Below are positions 13,418 to 26,174 of a stretch of DNA of 64,000 nucleotides, piece by piece. This DNA comes from Prochilodus magdalenae. Lineage: Eukaryota; Chordata; Actinopteri; Characiformes; Prochilodontidae. Every line of letters starts with the position of its first letter. Within the stretch, counting starts at the first letter, position 1. The notes beneath the pieces were generated by a model. It saw only the letters and a list, made by a program, of their open reading frames with translations. It did no database searches and had not been told where the DNA came from. The stretch spans positions 514,001-578,000 of the forward strand of contig JAMWET010003062.1 of the NCBI GenBank assembly GCA_024036415.1, read 5' to 3'. Made by a program: the position numbers and the translations under genes.

Positions 13418-14278
13418 TACAGTACTGTGCAAAGTCAGGGGGGCCCCCTTTATTCATTTAATTTTCACTCAAAACAACCATTACGTGTACGTACACTTTT
13501 TCAGGAAATATTTCTAGGTACATTAGATAAAAGTTACACAAAGATACAACCGCCACGAAGGACAATGAACAGAATCCCAAAAATAATTCACAAGGTAACT
13601 TCCCAATATATAACTACCCAATTTCCTAACTACAGAAACATCATATTATGGATGTTTGTCATCAAGTTACCACATGCTTCCCAACAATATAAAAACTGCA
13701 GTGCCTTGCAAGAAGGTCCCCCTGTAAAACTAGCTTGTTTTGTAATAATTACTTTAACATAAATTTCCACTATGGCAGTGTAACCACAGTACAATAAATG
13801 TTCAGTATAATAGGCTGTTCTCAGCCTTTCACTTCCTAAAGAGCCCTGGTGGCATTTTCTGCTGCATGAAAAGTGGCACTGTTATCACCAACAGAGGGCA
13901 CACTTCCAAGCTTTTTTTCCGGTAATGATGAAACAAAACAGCAATTAATCTAAGATTCCAAATGTACTTTGGTGGGGTTTGAATAGCGGAATGCAGACCA
14001 AGGAAATTAAGATAAATTGTTGCTGGTGTTTTCAGGACAGTGGAAAGCCCACCCCTGAATCCGGACCTCAACATCACTGAATGTGTTTGGTTAAGGTGGA
14101 TCGCGAGAATCAAAAGCTACAGCATATTTCTAATACTGGACATTTGGATACATGGACAACTATCCCTGCTGATTTCTGAATTAACTGAAAGCAAATCTCT
14201 CTAAAAGAATCAAAGCTGTTATAAACTTAATTAGTTAAGACTGCAAAAATAATTCTGTAAATTTGACTCGGTACTGTA
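13418..14278 (+). mobile_element. Degenerate Tc1/mariner-like transposon
   Basis: The left end reads tacagtactgtgcaaagtc. The right end, gactcggtactgta, is a decayed inverted copy of the family terminus seen intact at 31588-31607. Near the right end one frame reads NPDLNITE (about 14056-14079), matching the conserved PDLNPIE block of Tc1-like DDE transposases. It is followed by the typical ctctaaaagaatcaaagctg segment. The transposase frame is broken throughout, so this is a dead copy. Confidence 0.6.
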
Positions 14279-17200
14279 AATTTAATAGAAGCTGGCACGA
14301 GGGCTGTAGAGTTAATAGTGGAGTAATGCTTTTAGCCATGGCCTTGGTCTTAACATGAGCTCATGCAAATACGGATCTCTCAAAGATGCTGGAACTAAAT
14401 AAAAAGTTGGATCTGATGCACTGTTTCCTCTCTGCTTCCACTCTGGTCATCGTGAGAGTCTCTGTCCCAACCCACATGCACACTTATCTCCCTGTTCCCT
14501 TTCGTTCTGTCCACCAGCTTCAACAGCTTTCATCTGCTTTGTTTACAGCTGTGGCCCTCTTAGGCTTTTGCCAGTTGGCAGTCATTGTGTTATTGGTAAT
14601 CCCTAGGTCATGCACCTACTACAATGCTCCATAACCATCAGGTCCCATGGAAAATCCAAAGTGAAAAGTTCTCATTGATGTGACTTTTTTGAACAGAATC
14701 TGTAAAGTTGTTTATGTTGGACCCAGCTGTACTAACAGTGGTTAAGGAAGCTATCAAAGACCAATTCCCATGAGGTTCTTTGGTTTAGGGCAAACAGTCA
14801 AAGGCTTTATGACTGAATCATTGTGGAAACCTCAGTACAAACAGTGAATCAAGACTCTGTGGCAGTCTTTAAGGTTCAGTTCATTCGCTAACATCAGTCT
14901 TCCTGAACCATGATTTTGTCTTCCTGGCTACTTTTTTTTTTCCCTTTTGTTAATTTTCTTTTCCTGATTTAGTTTTTAAGCACCCCTTGGTAATGATTTA
15001 CAGGCCATTGTCTTTAGTAGTCAACCATGTTTGAAATCAGTAGCATCTGTTAAGTCTCCTGTTTTCTCCTTTTATTTTTCCAGGTATGCAAATATTGAAT
15101 TACAGAAGTAAAAATTATAGAAGGGAATTATTACTTAGACTTATAAAACTACAGAAACTGCTGATTCACACTGGATTACAATCACAAATCTTGTCTTGAG
15201 TTTGTTTGCCTTTATAGTCAGTTTTTCTTTTTTTTTTTTTAAATGATGGTCTGCTTCTGAAATTCACTGCAATCTGTTATTTTGTTTTGTTTTTATTTTT
15301 AAAAAATAGTTTTGTCTCTTTCATAAAGAGTGCTTTTCTGGATTCTAGAAAAGGGGCTTTATATGACAGAAAGTCAGTATTGCTGTGAAGAACCCCCCTA
15401 AAATGAATCATGAAGTAAATTACAGACAGTCGTTTAGAGTTGAAGGCGTCATACACTTAATAATGTAAACCTCTTGTCAGGAATGCGATAGCCAGGCTGA
15501 ATATGAACCAGAATACATCTGGAACCAAGTTTTATAATCAGGTGAAGGAAAGATCTTATCTTGATGAATTGCAATAGCACACAGAGTCTCAGCCGTTGCT
15601 TGGTTTATTCTCCAATGATCTAACCAGGAGCAGCAACCCTCAACATGATTGACAAGAGATTAGAAAACACTGTCAGGGCAGCAGTGCTGCTACTTCATCC
15701 TTTCATTTTTGACTGACCTGACTTGATGTTATGTTGACTCACCATCACCTGGGACATTTACCAAGTAAAGAAATGTATGTATGGTCCCTGTTTAAGATTC
15801 TCCCTGGTCCTCTCCAGCTAAAAACAGCCCCTGCTTTCCCTAATTTTACACACACACGTGCACACCCACGCACGAGCCTATCTGCTAACTGGGCAGGATC
15901 ACAAACACACCTGAGTTATTGCAGCAGCGCCAGGAGTGAAAGAGTTTTGGACGAGATTTATTTATTTTTATAGCGAATGTATTTCCCAGGCCTTTAAACA
16001 GTATCAGAGATTTCCACATCTGGCCCTCAGACTTTCCCTAGACCGGTCCGAGGGGAGACACGCAGGGAAAGAGAGCTTTTGGAGGCTGACAAAGAAGAGC
16101 TGGTGGATCAGAAAGAAAGCAAAAGGGATCAGAAAGAGCACAGAGGTGGAAGGCAGGAGGGAGAGCGCAGTGAGAAGTGATACTGTATTGTATTTGGACG
16201 TTTCGGGACATTGCAGTCAGGAGTATTAACTGTCCTCTCACGCGGCTCTGGAGTTCATGAAAGCCTCTGCTCAAAAATGCAGGGGAAGGAAAGAGGGAGA
16301 CATGGAGGAAGTAGTCAACCAGCTTCATGTCTGCCTATTTAATGATTTGAGTGAAGTAGCTGTTTTCCATAGACATATCATACAGACCACACACCCACAC
16401 AAATTCAGTATGGCAGCAATTAGTTACATAGTCAAGCATTTCAAGGAGGGCCAAAGATCAGGAAGCCAGGAAGTCTCAACATGAAGGACTTGCTCACTCT
16501 GGAGCAAACACTGACATAATGAAGGATAGCGGAAGAGAGGGAATGTGGGGGTGGATGAGATTTGGGGGTGGGAGGGCTGAAGAAGAACGGTTGAGAGGAG
16601 AGAACCGCTCTTTTGTTCTACATTGTAACCCCATCCCTTCTTTTAAAAGGGTGTAGGGGGAAATTGAGTTTGGCGGAATGGTGAGAAGGAACGTGTGATG
16701 TGATGAATTTATGGAGTGATAGAACTGGGCACTCGGGAGCCCTAATTGGCTTTGGAGCCAGCACTGGAGGCTGGAGTGCCGTCTGAAAAGAAAACTCTTA
16801 ATTCAACGGAGCATGACCTTTTGGATGCGGGTTGGGTTGGAAAGTTCTGTAATCGGCCCAGATCTCCAGCCACCAGACACGTTTTACATACCCTTTCTGA
16901 GCGCTTCTCTTTTCTAACCACTTTCTCAGTGCTGGTAAAGTGGTTTCTCTGATGTTCTCCTAAAGGAATAAAGAAACGGCGCTGAAAAGGTTCCTGTGAG
17001 CGATGCTGAGGTGCCAGTGAGAAGATCCCTTTTAAAGTTTCAGCTGTCACATACTGTAAAGGTTCCGTACCAGTGATTGTATTTTGTCCTAGAACCTTTA
17101 AGTAATACTGAGGTTCAGGAAACATGTTGAAGGTTTTTTGCTGCTTCTCATTTAAAAGAATCCATTGAAAGATTCCTTTTTGAGAGTGCCTTTTCTTGGG

Positions 17201-18037
17201 TCAGAGGTGGAGAAGTGTAATCGTGTATCTCTTCTCCATGCAGAACCCCAGAAAAGAAGCTTTTAGGTGGTTTAAAAACTTTGCTAACCTCCACATCCTC
17301 GAGAGTTACAACCCCAGATCAAGTTGTCTTTGTCTCTGCCTTTGGGGCATGTCTATTTCTGGCCAAGCCCCCTGAAAGCTCATAGAAGTGTTCCCCAAAA
17401 CCAGTGTATCCTGACTTTTGTAATAAAACCTCTGATATTGAAAGCTTGGTAATTGCATGCAGTGGTCGACCTATAAAAGTTTCAGTTGTCACCAGCTGTA
17501 CCCAATGCATCGCATAAATTTACAATTTGTATCACTCAAAAATGCCAAATGTACTCAAATACTAAATTACTGTTTGTACCCAGAAGAGGGTGTGGTTTAT
17601 TATTATCTGAATTTAATGAAAAGTCATATTTGTTTGCACCATTTTATAAACGTGCTATAATTTTGTTTGTTTGTTGTGACACTGAAAAAGTGGAAACTCG
17701 AACCTGTTGACACAGAATGCACACTGATTGTACATATTGCTCATTCTGTGATGTATTAAAAAACTGTAGCCAGACAACAATAACGTTAGACTTTAAAGGG
17801 TTAAATAAAAGAGCACATGTGAGTAAAAAGCAAGTCATGGACTGCTGTCTGAATGTAATATCCAAAGATGTCAGTGTTTATAGGGAGCTATTGTTATATG
17901 GTTGCAAAAGGAAAAGTGTTTCTCTGCTTTCCCTCTGAGGCAGAAATAAAGCCTGTACTGTAGCGCTGTACTGTTCCACACGCAGGACAACAGTGAACTT
18001 GCTCTGACCAGAAGTAATGGGCATTTATAGTGCCTTG

Positions 18038-18041
<4 letters not shown>

Positions 18042-18100
<59 letters not shown>

Positions 18101-18135
18101 ACGCTTGTGTGTGCGTGTGTGCGCGCGTGTGTGTG
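18042..18135 (+). repeat. (GT)n microsatellite
   Basis: 29 uninterrupted TG units (18042-18099) followed by an imperfect GT/GC tract. The alternating purine-pyrimidine run is a candidate Z-DNA former. Confidence 0.97.
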
Positions 18136-21100
18136 TTTCTAATGTCTCCAACCCCTCTGCATGTGTTTCTTATTAACGCTTGGGTCGGTTTTCCTGTGTT
18201 GAAAGAAAGAGGTCAAACTGTATTCTTCTGCTTCACCACGGCCAGCAGAGAAATTGATTCTCATAGAACTTTTCCATGAAACTGGTACAGCCACTCTGAG
18301 AGTAGCCTGTGAATGTGCTGTTGACTAATGTGTGAACACAGCAATTACAGCTGTAAAACTCACTTCCACCAGAATCCGTTAGGGGTGAGCTAGTTGTAGT
18401 GTTCACTGTTTATGACCTCTGTAGGTGAGGTGACTAATGACAGAATGAGTGACACACTGAGATGGGGGTAAAAATGGCCTGCCATTAATGTGAGAAACCC
18501 AGCATTCCATTCATGTATCGTTATATGGCCAGCACAGGTAAGTAGATTGATCTGGACTAAATATATTTTGGTTTTATTCTTAAATACTGGTCTTTGTTGA
18601 GACTGCTGTAGTCACTGCCATCTTACATCTGTTACGCCAATACAAGCTCACATTGTAAGTTCAAGCACAAAACAGGGTTAAGATTGAAATAACAGTAATC
18701 CAAAATGGCTCTAGCCTTACAGAGTTTACCGCACAATCAGAGAAAGAAAAGCCAGTGACTTTGAGAAGCTCCTCCCACTACACTACAAGATTTCTTTTTT
18801 TCTTTTGAGCATTTGTTTTATTTGTGGATAAGAAATTTGACATTTGAACCTGGTGATTAGCAATCCTGTCATAAGACTGTTTAACTAAAATGTCTGGAAT
18901 ATGTGACTTTAAAATTTATGTCTGTAAAAAAGTGTTTTTTTGTTTTTTGTTTTTTTTTTAACATTTATCAGATTTTTACCTTCTGTCTATCAGTCACAAG
19001 TTTGTATTGTTCAGGATAGTAAGAAATCTAATCTAATCTGCCCCTCTCTGACAAGCTCCTTTTCCTCACCTATGTCGTGTGTTAGGATTGACCAGCCTGC
19101 ACTCAGGGATGTTCCTGTATTTACCACTGCCTCAAGCACAAACACATTTCTTAAAATGGACTTTCCTTAAACAGTCACGTAACAATCTGAGTCTGTTCAT
19201 ACGTTTTCACCATAGAAAGAAACAAGTATCATAAATCTCCCAATCTCCAGATCCTATCCTACATAATCTGCTGTAAACAATCATACCTGCTAGGCTTCTC
19301 TACAGCAACAATACAAGACGGCGTTAATTGTTTAATGAGTGCTTTTCTCAACATGAGACGTGTGTGCACATATGTTTGTGAGCATCCTTGAACAAGACTT
19401 GTGTGGAATTTTAGCTTTACACATTTCCAGCAGGTGAACCATGCAGCAAACTCTCAAGCACGGAATGTTCCTACAAGATAAATGACAACAGCATGGAGGG
19501 TGTTTGTGCGCATGGTCGATTTTTAGTGCTCTCAGAGGACATTTGTGTTCTTAACCTTTAACATTCCCAGCATTTCATTTGAAGGTTGAGAGATCTTAAC
19601 TGTGAAAGATTAGATTTTAACCAGGATGTACTCGAGCGCATAGCCACCGTTAATATTCGTGATGCTTTTCACAGAAAATGCTTGCTCAAACTGAAACTGA
19701 AATTCAGGACACGTGGGCTGAATACCCAAACGAACAGCTGGAGAAAGCTGAGAATAGATAAACAAAAGGTATATAGGCCGTAGTATGTGTCAGTGAAAGC
19801 AAGCGTCTCAATCTGCAGAGAAGGACTGGTCATCCAGCCCAGTTAGTATTTTTAAAACTATATTTTTTTTTATATTTATGTTTTTATTCCTTGTGCTTTG
19901 CCACTGCGGTTTGTGCAAGTTGTTGTGATTTCCAAAGACAGGCAACAGATTGCATCAGCATGTAAACAAGGGCTTTCTGCTTGTGGTGTTGTGGGTTTTT
20001 GCGCTCTATTCTGTGTGTCAGGAGGGATGTCATGTTCAAAGGGTTGTTAAACCTGTAGTGCTGAATGTTGTGCCCTCTTTTGGTATATGAGCCATGATTA
20101 CAAATTGCTTATTGAACATCACATGAAGAAACCAAACCCCAGTTCCATATAGTCTGCAGGATACACAGCAGTTTGAATGACTATTTCTCTTTTTTTTTTT
20201 TTTTCAGTCTTAGATTGAGGCATGTTTAATCCTTCACCCTTTTGTTTAGTTAAAAACTAGAGTGTAACAAATTTCATGCTTCCTTTTCATTTAATTCATC
20301 AATGTCTTCCCGCTACCATACCCAGCCTGCATAACGTGAATACATCATACCCCCTATTGGGAATCCTATTGGGCCAACTAATCCTAACTGCTGGCCTTCC
20401 CACTGATAAGCAGGCTAAGAAATACAACCAAGCTTAGTAATTAAACCCGTTTGTAAAAGAGTCAGCAACTCTGTGTTTATTCAGCAGAGAAAAGGACATC
20501 AGATGTAGGATTTTACCCCTGCAACCCTAAAAGCGAAGCCATGTGGAGGTCATTTCAGCAATCCATTACGTACATTGTAAGGATGAATTGAAGACTGTTA
20601 GCACAGATACAGAGATAGAGTTGCAATAAGATATCCCAGTGGCAGTGATATGAGCTATTGGTCTTTTCATGCTGACCAGAGTGGTGCTTTAAGAGCAGCA
20701 GTCCATTCATCCTGGCACACTGGAAATAAGATACACATATATAAAGTGCATCACATCAGCACAACTGCTGCGTTTTAGTTTATCCAGAATCAAGTATTGA
20801 TGTACAAAGCAACTAAATTGTTCAAATCATGTACATTTAAAATCATTCAGTGTAAACTCTTTATTTTGTCTAATTAGCATAATCATATTTCACACGTTCA
20901 AGCCTTTAAGTCTTTAACCTTAATAGGGACTCCTGGCTCTTATAACTATATTATTAGTTTCATAATAGTTATTAAGTATGATTAAATACTGAATCAATAG
21001 CTGAATAATGTGCTTGCAGTTAACGCACTCAGCTGTCCTGTGTAGTAAGGATTGTCAGCGATACTGCAAAAAGGGGCTTGCTGTTAGCGTTAAACCTGTC

Positions 21101-23796
21101 CACTGTCATGCTGAAGTACGAGTGTGTGCCTGTGCACATACAGGGAGAATATCAGGTGACTGGGTTCTGCGTTTCTACATGAGGAAGTGGTTAGCGTAAA
21201 ATGACCTTGTGTCTTGGTGGGTTTATTTTTTTTTGAACACAGCTTTTATGAGTGGGACCCCTTATCCCTTCCTAAACAGTGGAGGACCTCTGTGTAGAAA
21301 GAGCCACCAAGAACACACAAGCCTCCTCACTGAGAGCATCTCTGCAGAGCCCACATCACAGCATGTCACCTGAAAGAAGTGCAAATATGGGCCATATGAT
21401 CCACCAAAAACACATCACAGCATATTGTAGAGTCAAAGATATAGAAAACGCTGAACAAGTCTTCGAGTTGAGCTTCATTTAAGCCCCACCAGTTGCCCCC
21501 ATTGGCACACAGCATCCAAGCCAAACCCAGGCAAACACAACATATTTGGTGAAAAACTGAATAATTATAGAATATATATGAATAACTACAGTTCCCAGAA
21601 TGCCCTGCTGATCTTAATCAGCATGAACTAGTCTCTTTCTGAATTAGTTTTTGTTGTAAATGGTGGTGTGATTAGTGGTTTAGCACAATCAGCATAAAGG
21701 CGAAGATTCTTACATGTTCTTGTGATCTTTGAGTTCTGCATGTGATTATCCAAGTAGACCACACACAAACACACATCCATCTCTGTTGCCCTGAGCACTG
21801 TGTGGATCTGGCCGTTAAAGGAGGTTCTGCTCATTGTCAACATCTCTGCCTAATAAAGTAAGATGTTAGCAGAGTCATTTTGAGTTGCTTGATGTAAATG
21901 TTCCTCACTAGAGAAACATGCGGAATCAGAATTCCTCACAGTGGTGGTGATGGGAACCAGATGTCTGAAGTGTTGAATGACTCACAAAGGTACCTCATGG
22001 AAAATTACTTAAAATGAATACATGGCCCATGTCTTGTTTTATGATGGTTTTGAAAACTCTTTTTTAAAAACCCATTAATGGGAGAGTAGTACATGAAAGA
22101 AGGGAGATACTTTCAGGTTTAGCACTACTTTACGATTGTCAGCAATGCATATAAAACCCATGTGTGTGTGTTTAGGTTCACTGGCCTTTATTAGCTAATA
22201 AAAGGGCTGTGTTTGTGTCTTTGATATTGTGACCACTGATTTACTGCCACTGTAAAGATATCTAAGGCTGCACGTTTCTCTACTAGGAATGATTTCCCAT
22301 CAAACGCTCAGAATAAATATAAAGATATAAAATGTGTAAAATATCTTGCTGCTTATGTTAAATTTCACTCTGTCTGAATTTGATTTAGAATGACTGGTAA
22401 ACTCGCAAATGTGACATTTCCCTAATCATGGAATGTACCCAGCTTTTGGTATCTGTGTGTATACATGGAGCATACACTTTTCTACACGGAGTGAAATTTT
22501 AACAGCTTTTATAATAAATCCTAGCATTCCGAAATCCGTGCACTCCAATCATGACCCTCAGCGGCATTTCTACAACCATTATTCCCAGATTCTTGGCATG
22601 GCCCCAGGCCTGACTGTTATATATCTATCCTTCTGACTGGGGAACACACAGCTGGCACTCGCCGGCTTGCCGGCACTGTCAGAGACCAGCTTTTCTGCAC
22701 CCCTGACCCATTGCAGATTACAGAAGGTGCTGCTAGTCTGACACTCAGCAAAGCAAACAAACCCTCACGTCCAGCTGCATTAGCCCTTTCCCCCCCATAC
22801 AAGAGTGGGGACAATCTCGAAATCTCATCTCCAACTCCTCTGAGAAGTTTCTGAGGAACTCTCTAACTCTGATGTCATTCCGGTTTTGGCACGCGGGGTG
22901 ACTGGTGTAATCCTATCCCTGGCCAGCTCTTGGGACTCTGACCCGCTCACCAGCCAGCTGACCAGCCGACTTTTGTTTGGAAGGAAAAACAACTTTCGGC
23001 ACTAAACATTACAGCATGTGCTGAGCAGAGAGCGATTAGAGAGAGAGAGGGAGGGAGAGAGAGGCTTTCCTGAGGACATACCGCAGCTGGCGAGAGAAAA
23101 GAGCAAAGAGAAACAGTTGGACAAGGAAATAGAAGATGAGAAAAAGAGAGAAGTATTGTTAGAAGTGTTATAAAGTGAAATAAGTGAAGTAATGCACTGT
23201 GTTCACACTCACCTGTGGTTTCCTTCTGGGCTGTGTATGTCTGTTTGTCTAGGTATGTGCATATACTGCACTGTATCAGGTCTTTAGATTCGAATGCGTC
23301 TTGCTGTCAAGGTGCCTGAAGTTCTCTGGGAGTCCTCAGGGCTGTGCTTGTCTCTGATATCCCGTGTTCGAGGCCTCCTTTCTGGGGCAGTTCCTTTCCA
23401 GACCCCCCCCTCCCAACTCCCTTGCTTCCAGAGATCCAGTGGTGAGCTATTTAAGCTCTTTGGCTTCAGCAGCTCTGGAGCCGGGGCATTGCTCTCGAAC
23501 TCCCAACTGCTGCCTTCTGGAGACTGAGCCACACTCAGACACCGCCTCTGCTTTTTCACAAAGGACTGGGGAGGTGAGGGGAGAGGAGGAGGGATGGAGG
23601 AGAGGCTGGGAAAGAGGGTGTGGGGGTCAGGTTTTCTTTCTTTATTTATTTATTTATTTTTCCTCAATATTCATTTTTTGGAACTGGCCCTGCTCTCCTC
23701 TGATGTAACTGTGGCTGAAATAGAGCCAGAAGAAGTCGACTCCTCCTAAAGTTACGGCTTCCACCCTAAATCAAGTCATTCTTTTCCACGGAGTGG

Positions 23797-23798
<2 letters not shown>

Positions 23799-23839
<41 letters not shown>
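23799..23839 (+). repeat. (AC)n microsatellite
   Basis: About 20 AC units. Confidence 0.97.
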
Positions 23840-23843
<4 letters not shown>

Positions 23844-24054
23844 AAGAGAGAGGGGGAAATGCAGTAGAAAGACGCCTGAACTCTGGAACATGGCCTCAGT
23901 TGAGCTTGCAGTAGTTGCAATCTCTGTTTGTCTGTGTCTTTCTTTTTCTTTTTCTCCTTTTACTTATCTCTTCATGTTTTCTGTCCTTTTCATTCTTTGT
24001 TTGTTTTTCATTCTTTCTTACTCCCTTTTGTCTTAATTTTTTTCTTTTTCCAGT

Positions 24055-24071
24055 AGTCTCTCTCTCTTGCG

Positions 24072-24102
<31 letters not shown>

Positions 24103-24235
24103 ACTCTCTCGCGCTCTCTCTCTCTCTCTCGCTCTCTCTCGCTCTCTTGCTCGCGCTCTCGCTCGCTCTCTCTCTCTCGCGCTCTCTCTCTCTTGCGCTG
24201 TCTCTCTCACGCTCTCTCTCTCGCGCTCTCTCTCA

Positions 24236-24309
<74 letters not shown>

Positions 24310-24316
24310 CTCTCTG
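24055..24316 (+). repeat. Long (CT)n homopyrimidine tract
   Basis: About 260 bases of CT/TC with occasional G, perfect over 24239-24306. Open frames on both strands through it encode only Ser/Leu or Glu/Arg runs and are artefacts. Confidence 0.97.
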
Positions 24317-24373
24317 CTGTTGAGTGTTGGTAGGACTGATCGGTTGCAGTTGTCTGTCCAATAAAGCAGATTA

Positions 24374-24421
24374 CAGGTGGGGGGTGGGGTTTGGGGGGTG
24401 GGGGGGGGGGGGGGGGGGGGG
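24374..24421 (+). repeat. G-rich tract with a 22-G run
   Basis: Several runs of four to six G are followed by 22 consecutive G (24400-24421). The G runs fit the G-quadruplex pattern on the plus strand. The run length may be unreliable in the assembly. Confidence 0.95.
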
Positions 24422-26036
24422 TGTCCGTGCTGTCTCACAGACGTTATGTAATGTTACATACGGCTGCATGCTCGTTTTAGAAGTATGTGTTGAGTGTTCA
24501 GATGTGAGCGGGGTTGCCGGTTCTGGCTGAACCTCTTTTCCATTCCAATGAGGTGCAAGAGACATGACCAGTACATGCTCCTCCTTTAAGGAGTACTTTT
24601 AGCCAAGCTAGTCTTCCACACGCTGTTTTTCATCAAAGACATTTGAGTGCCATTTTACTGACATGTAGCTCTCCTCCCGTCCCCCACACACACACACATG
24701 CGTGCTCTCTCTCTCTCTGTTTAAAATTAGTTGATCGATGGGAAAGATAAGGCTCCAATTAGTTCGCCTCTTTGAGGCCTCAACCCTTCGTTTGCCATGT
24801 CATCATCTCTTTAGCAGCTTGCTTCCTCTTTTCTTAAATGCTGCTATTAATGACGTAACCCGTGGCTAATACTATACAGTTGTGTAATGCTGGGCACGTT
24901 TTTCCCCGATTAGGTCTTATTGTAGCTAATTTTAGCCATGTCTGCTGCTATCATCTAAACCCAGGCTCTTTAAACTCAATAACTGAAAGGAAATGCGTTT
25001 TGTCTTTGAAAGCATTGTTTTCTCATGAGGTTCATGTTCTCAAGATGTTTTTCCAACCACTTGTTCCAATGAAGAAATGAAATGGAAGTATGCCTGCATG
25101 CATGTAAATGCACAAAAAAGAGAAATTCAGGAGATGATTAAAGTCCCAGGGTTATTACATTGTAAGGCCTATTATTCTACAACTATGTAGATTACAGTGC
25201 AACCTGAGTTATTTTTAGAATTTAGAAGTAAAAGTCCCAAGCTTTCAGCTGATACTGGCTATTTCAGGGGTTTAATTAGATACAATGGCACTTGATGTCC
25301 ATATTTTCTACCCAGAACATCTACTGTCTTTTGTTTCTTTATATTGTTTATGTTGGACAAAATTAATGGGAGAGAAAATAGGTCTGTTTTAAAATCTAGA
25401 CAGACCGAAGTTTCTTAAGATAAATGCACTCAAGTAAAGCACAACTAACCAAATACAGTAATGTAGAAGATTATGGTAATTTGTTTCATTCCACTCCTGC
25501 TATCGCTTATTCCTAAAGACCGTAGGCTGCAGTCTGAAGTGCCACTTTGAAAAATATCCACTTCTCCAGAAGCCACCCATCCTTCTTTTTAATGTTAATG
25601 TCTTAAGTCATAATGTTCCTAATACACTCAAATATTTATCCAAGGCAAATAAGCATTTTTGCCCACAGCCAAAGACTATCTGTCTGTATCCCTTCGTTCT
25701 TGGCTCGGTCCTGCAGTAGGGAAGAGGGAGACACTTCTCTCTGTTCTGTAAGACATGAACAGCTGGACTGGACTGCGTGACACCTTGAGTGCTGGAACCC
25801 TGTCATTAGGGGGCTGTATGGAGAGAGGAATGTGCTTGTGTGTGATTGGCTGATTGCTGAGCACAGTAGGAAGTTGTGTGTTTAGGAGAAATGGAATGAC
25901 CGTGCTGGCCCAGTGTGCTTTCTGTTAAGACTGAACAGCTGGGAACTGTTTGCATAACATCATGCTCAAAGAACATGCTCAAAGAGCAACTCAGAGCCAG
26001 TAAACTGACCTCACTCTCTGTATATGCTCTCTTTAG

Positions 26037-26174
26037 GTATATACCTGTCTGATTTGACATACATAGACTCAGCGTATCCCTCGACTGGCAGCATCCTGGA
26101 AAACGAGCAGCGCTCCAACCTGATGAACAATATCCTCCGAATCATTTCGGACATCCAGAGATCCTGCGAATATG
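26037..26174 (+). CDS. ralgps2: ralgps2 exon 1 of 12 in window (end of RasGEF domain)
   Basis: It follows the acceptor ctctctttag and begins with two bases of the Gly codon of GIYLSDL. It encodes [20 protein letters not shown] and [19 protein letters not shown], the last helices of the CDC25-type catalytic domain. It ends at gtgtgt after one base of an Asp codon. Confidence 0.95.

Larger units (their letters stand above)
6322..26036 (+). other. Long non-coding stretch, probably a ralgps2 intron upstream of its first exon in the window
   Basis: No exon of ralgps2 was recognised here. I looked for the GEF-domain exons that should precede the GIYLSDL exon, for example sequence for RDYISSL or CIPYL, and found none. 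The stretch contains the upstream flank and possible promoter of angptl1 (minus strand), a Tc1-like remnant (13418-14278), a SINE fragment (8320-8466), a possible small MITE (7068-7580), and large CA, GT and CT microsatellites. The open frames present lack domain similarity and codon structure. Confidence 0.6.

Noticed and set aside
16960..17180. Stretch with repeated ggttcc and agaacctt motifs like the MITE at 42957
   Set aside because: No clear inverted ends or TA flanks could be paired.
23896..24438. 180-codon Arg-Glu-rich frame on the minus strand and Ser-Leu-rich frames on the plus strand
   Set aside because: They are products of the CT microsatellite.
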